Assembly: GCA_946902875.1 (NCBI GenBank)
Contig: OX336351.1
Location: forward strand, 1,302,001-1,366,000
Length of the DNA stretch: 64,000 bases
Reading direction: 5' to 3'
Source of the DNA: Nematopogon swammerdamellus
Taxonomy: Eukaryota; Arthropoda; Insecta; Lepidoptera; Adelidae
The notes under the pieces are model-generated. The model saw only the letters and a program-made list of their open reading frames with translations, was not told the DNA's origin and did no database searches. Positions within the stretch are counted from its first letter, which is position 1. Each line of letters starts with the position of its first letter. A program made the translations under genes and the position numbers. Of the stretch, positions 62,410 to 64,000 are shown one piece after another.

Positions 62410-62577
62410 TACTTTTTGTGTAATTCGGTATGGGCGGAAGAATCAGAAGGGTCACATGGTCACACGGGTACAGTTTTACGTGGAATCCGAACCACGGTCA
62501 CCCATGCAAGTACTGACCGCGCTCAGGTTTGCTTAACAACAGTCGACCGGCCGCACCACTGAGCTACCAAGGCTGAC
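62410..62577 (-). mobile_element. SINE-A tail fragment joined to a SINE-B head
   Basis: TGTGTAATTCGGTATGGGCG (SINE-A end) is followed, after a short link, by TACAGTTTTACGTGGAATCC, CCCATGCAAGTACTGACCGC, GCTCAGGTTTGCTTAACAAC and GAGCTACCAAGGCTGAC (SINE-B head). A chimera by recombination, or two deletions. Confidence 0.65.
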
Positions 62578-62584
62578 AAGTTGA

Positions 62585-62890
62585 CAAGGTTGACCTCGAC
62601 GCTCCACTTTCTGAACAGAGTTCGAGTGCGGAGGCGGCCTTCTGCAGCAACATTATGGTGTGCGGGATCTGTCTGCATCTGTAATAAAGAGCGGTGTCAT
62701 CAGCGAACAGGGCAAGCTGGACCTGTGGATGAGAAGTAATATCGTTAGCGAAGAGTAAAAACGGAGCGGTGATAACATCGACCCCTGCGGTACTCCTGCC
62801 GTTATCGGTCGGTGAGACGAACGCGCTCCCAGCACTCGTGCGCTAAGGATCCTTCCCGATAGAAAGTATCTTATTGTGAATACGCAACCT
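62585..62890 (-). pseudogene. LINE reverse transcriptase fragment
   Basis: Minus strand: RPITAGVPQGSMLSPLRFYS, then a shifted frame reading LALFADDTALYY (the catalytic A-D-D region) and further a short HTIMLLQKAA-like stretch. Two or more frameshifts. Jockey-like by motif style; distinct from the other LINEs here. Only the palm part is left. Confidence 0.7.
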
Positions 62891-64000
62891 CGTGGACACG
62901 ATGATGCAATTCCGTGCTCATGCCCACGTACCCAGTTAGCTAAGCCGAACTCCCCTCTACCTATCTCCCCTTAACTAGTAGGGCTTTTAAAATCGACCAA
63001 TGGGTTGTCTCCGGTAGAAAACGTACTTTTCCTTGCCAAATTTCATTTCCTTAGGATTTCTCGTTTGTAATAGTGAATACCCCTCGAAAGACAAAGATCA
63101 CATAAACGCAAATAAACGCCTTTGAAATTAATGGTATAGATTTTACCAAGAACGTTAGAAGAGGTAGGGACGTCGGAATATCCAATGCTTGTATAAGAAC
63201 TAGCGTCGCCGAGCTCCGCGGGTAGCGGAGAGGACGGCGCGCGCTCTTATTCGGTGGTATCGGCACAGAATAGAAAAGAGTACTCCGTACAGAAGCTGCT
63301 CTGTACAAACACTCACAAAGAAATAGCTACTCTGCGACGACGCAATAAAGTACAAATTGACTCGCACAGAGCTGCATGCCTAACCACGATAACCGCCTAC
63401 ATTTCGCTTCTCTTTCTGTCGTGTAACTCTATCTCGAAAGCGCGTCGTTCAGCGCGTTAAGGGCTGTGTCTTTGTGCTGTCTTATTGTGAGGAATAAAAT
63501 GAAGATGATACCTACCAACTTTTATCGTTCTAGCTACCAACGATATGATATTTAGCTACGGCAAATTCATGCGAACAAATTCATGCATGCGTTAGCGTCA
63601 CAATTAGTTTCTCACATCGAAGCGTGCATTGCGTGTAACCTTCCAGTGATAGTTTTGTTTGATCAATAAATTTAATGATCAATGATCATCTACAATGTAC
63701 CTATTATCCTTATACGAATTAGGCCATACACACCACGCTGTTCGGCGTTATCTAACTAATGTTATTGGCAATATAATAATATCATTTTAAATCAATGACC
63801 TCCTACTATATGAATAAATAAATTACTAGAAATAAATCAAAATGCTTCTAAACAAAACACTTACCTTTCTTCTTCTCTCGGCAATGAAAAAAAAGACAAG
63901 TTTTCATTTGTCTGTTGACTTTTGCACCCGTCCACTGCACAATATTTACGTGATTTCGACATTTTACACTGATCATGTATGTGATCATGATGATCAGTAC
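62891..64000. other. No recognisable gene
   Basis: A Repeat M piece near 62905-62960 (CACGTACCCAGTTAGCTAAG). Frames at 63051-63460 overlap on opposite strands and have no signature. The last 30 bases contain repeated GATCATGAT motifs. Confidence 0.4.

Overview
The window looks like eukaryotic, insect, most probably lepidopteran nuclear DNA: AT-rich and non-operonic, crowded with tRNA/5S-derived SINEs, non-LTR retrotransposon pieces, mariner relics, foldback elements and microsatellites. The order-level call is inference from repeat style; the species cannot be named. Almost every long reading frame belongs to a transposable element or has no coding character.

Only one stretch looks like host protein-coding sequence: a 149-bp exon at 61318-61466 (+) with good splice sites, encoding the start of an immunoglobulin domain of the Dpr (defective proboscis extension response) type. 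The rest of the window then reads as intronic or flanking DNA of a dpr-like neuronal cell-surface gene, into which mobile elements have accumulated.

Layout. 0-9.8 kb: a LINE 3' end cut by the window edge, a 1.1-kb foldback element, a direct duplication, SINE fragments and a mariner relic with both ends. 9.8-21.6 kb: a three-layer nest. A minus-strand PHD-finger LINE, about 4.6 kb without its insertions (CR1-like; clade inferred), was hit by a plus-strand LINE (17651-21249, 6-bp target duplication) inside its PHD finger, and by an unclassified 3.0-kb sequence (11340-14355, 5-bp target duplication) inside its ORF2. With both insertions and one copy of each target duplication discounted, the reading frames rejoin exactly, which dates the insertions after the host LINE. 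22-46 kb: LINE 3' fragments, about two dozen copies of one SINE family, a double-hairpin inverted repeat (27-28.5 kb), a 0.4-kb inverted-repeat element (35.8-36.2 kb) and several small hairpins. 46-49 kb: an A/T-rich minisatellite and a 1.27-kb palindromic foldback. 50-64 kb: SINE-A copies, a deleted mariner (53.1-54.0 kb), a degenerate tandem array (59-59.4 kb), the dpr exon sandwiched between two SINEs, and an RT fragment near 62.7 kb.

The most unusual theme is the SINEs. SINE-B carries a tRNA-like head with a segment matching the 5S rRNA internal promoter embedded in it; SINE-A has a plain tRNA-like head; a third type (C) has the end of another repeat in place of a head. All three share a homologous body, as if heads and bodies are swapped as modules. 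No CRISPR arrays, operons or rRNA genes were found. Long stretches without recognisable content are listed as such.
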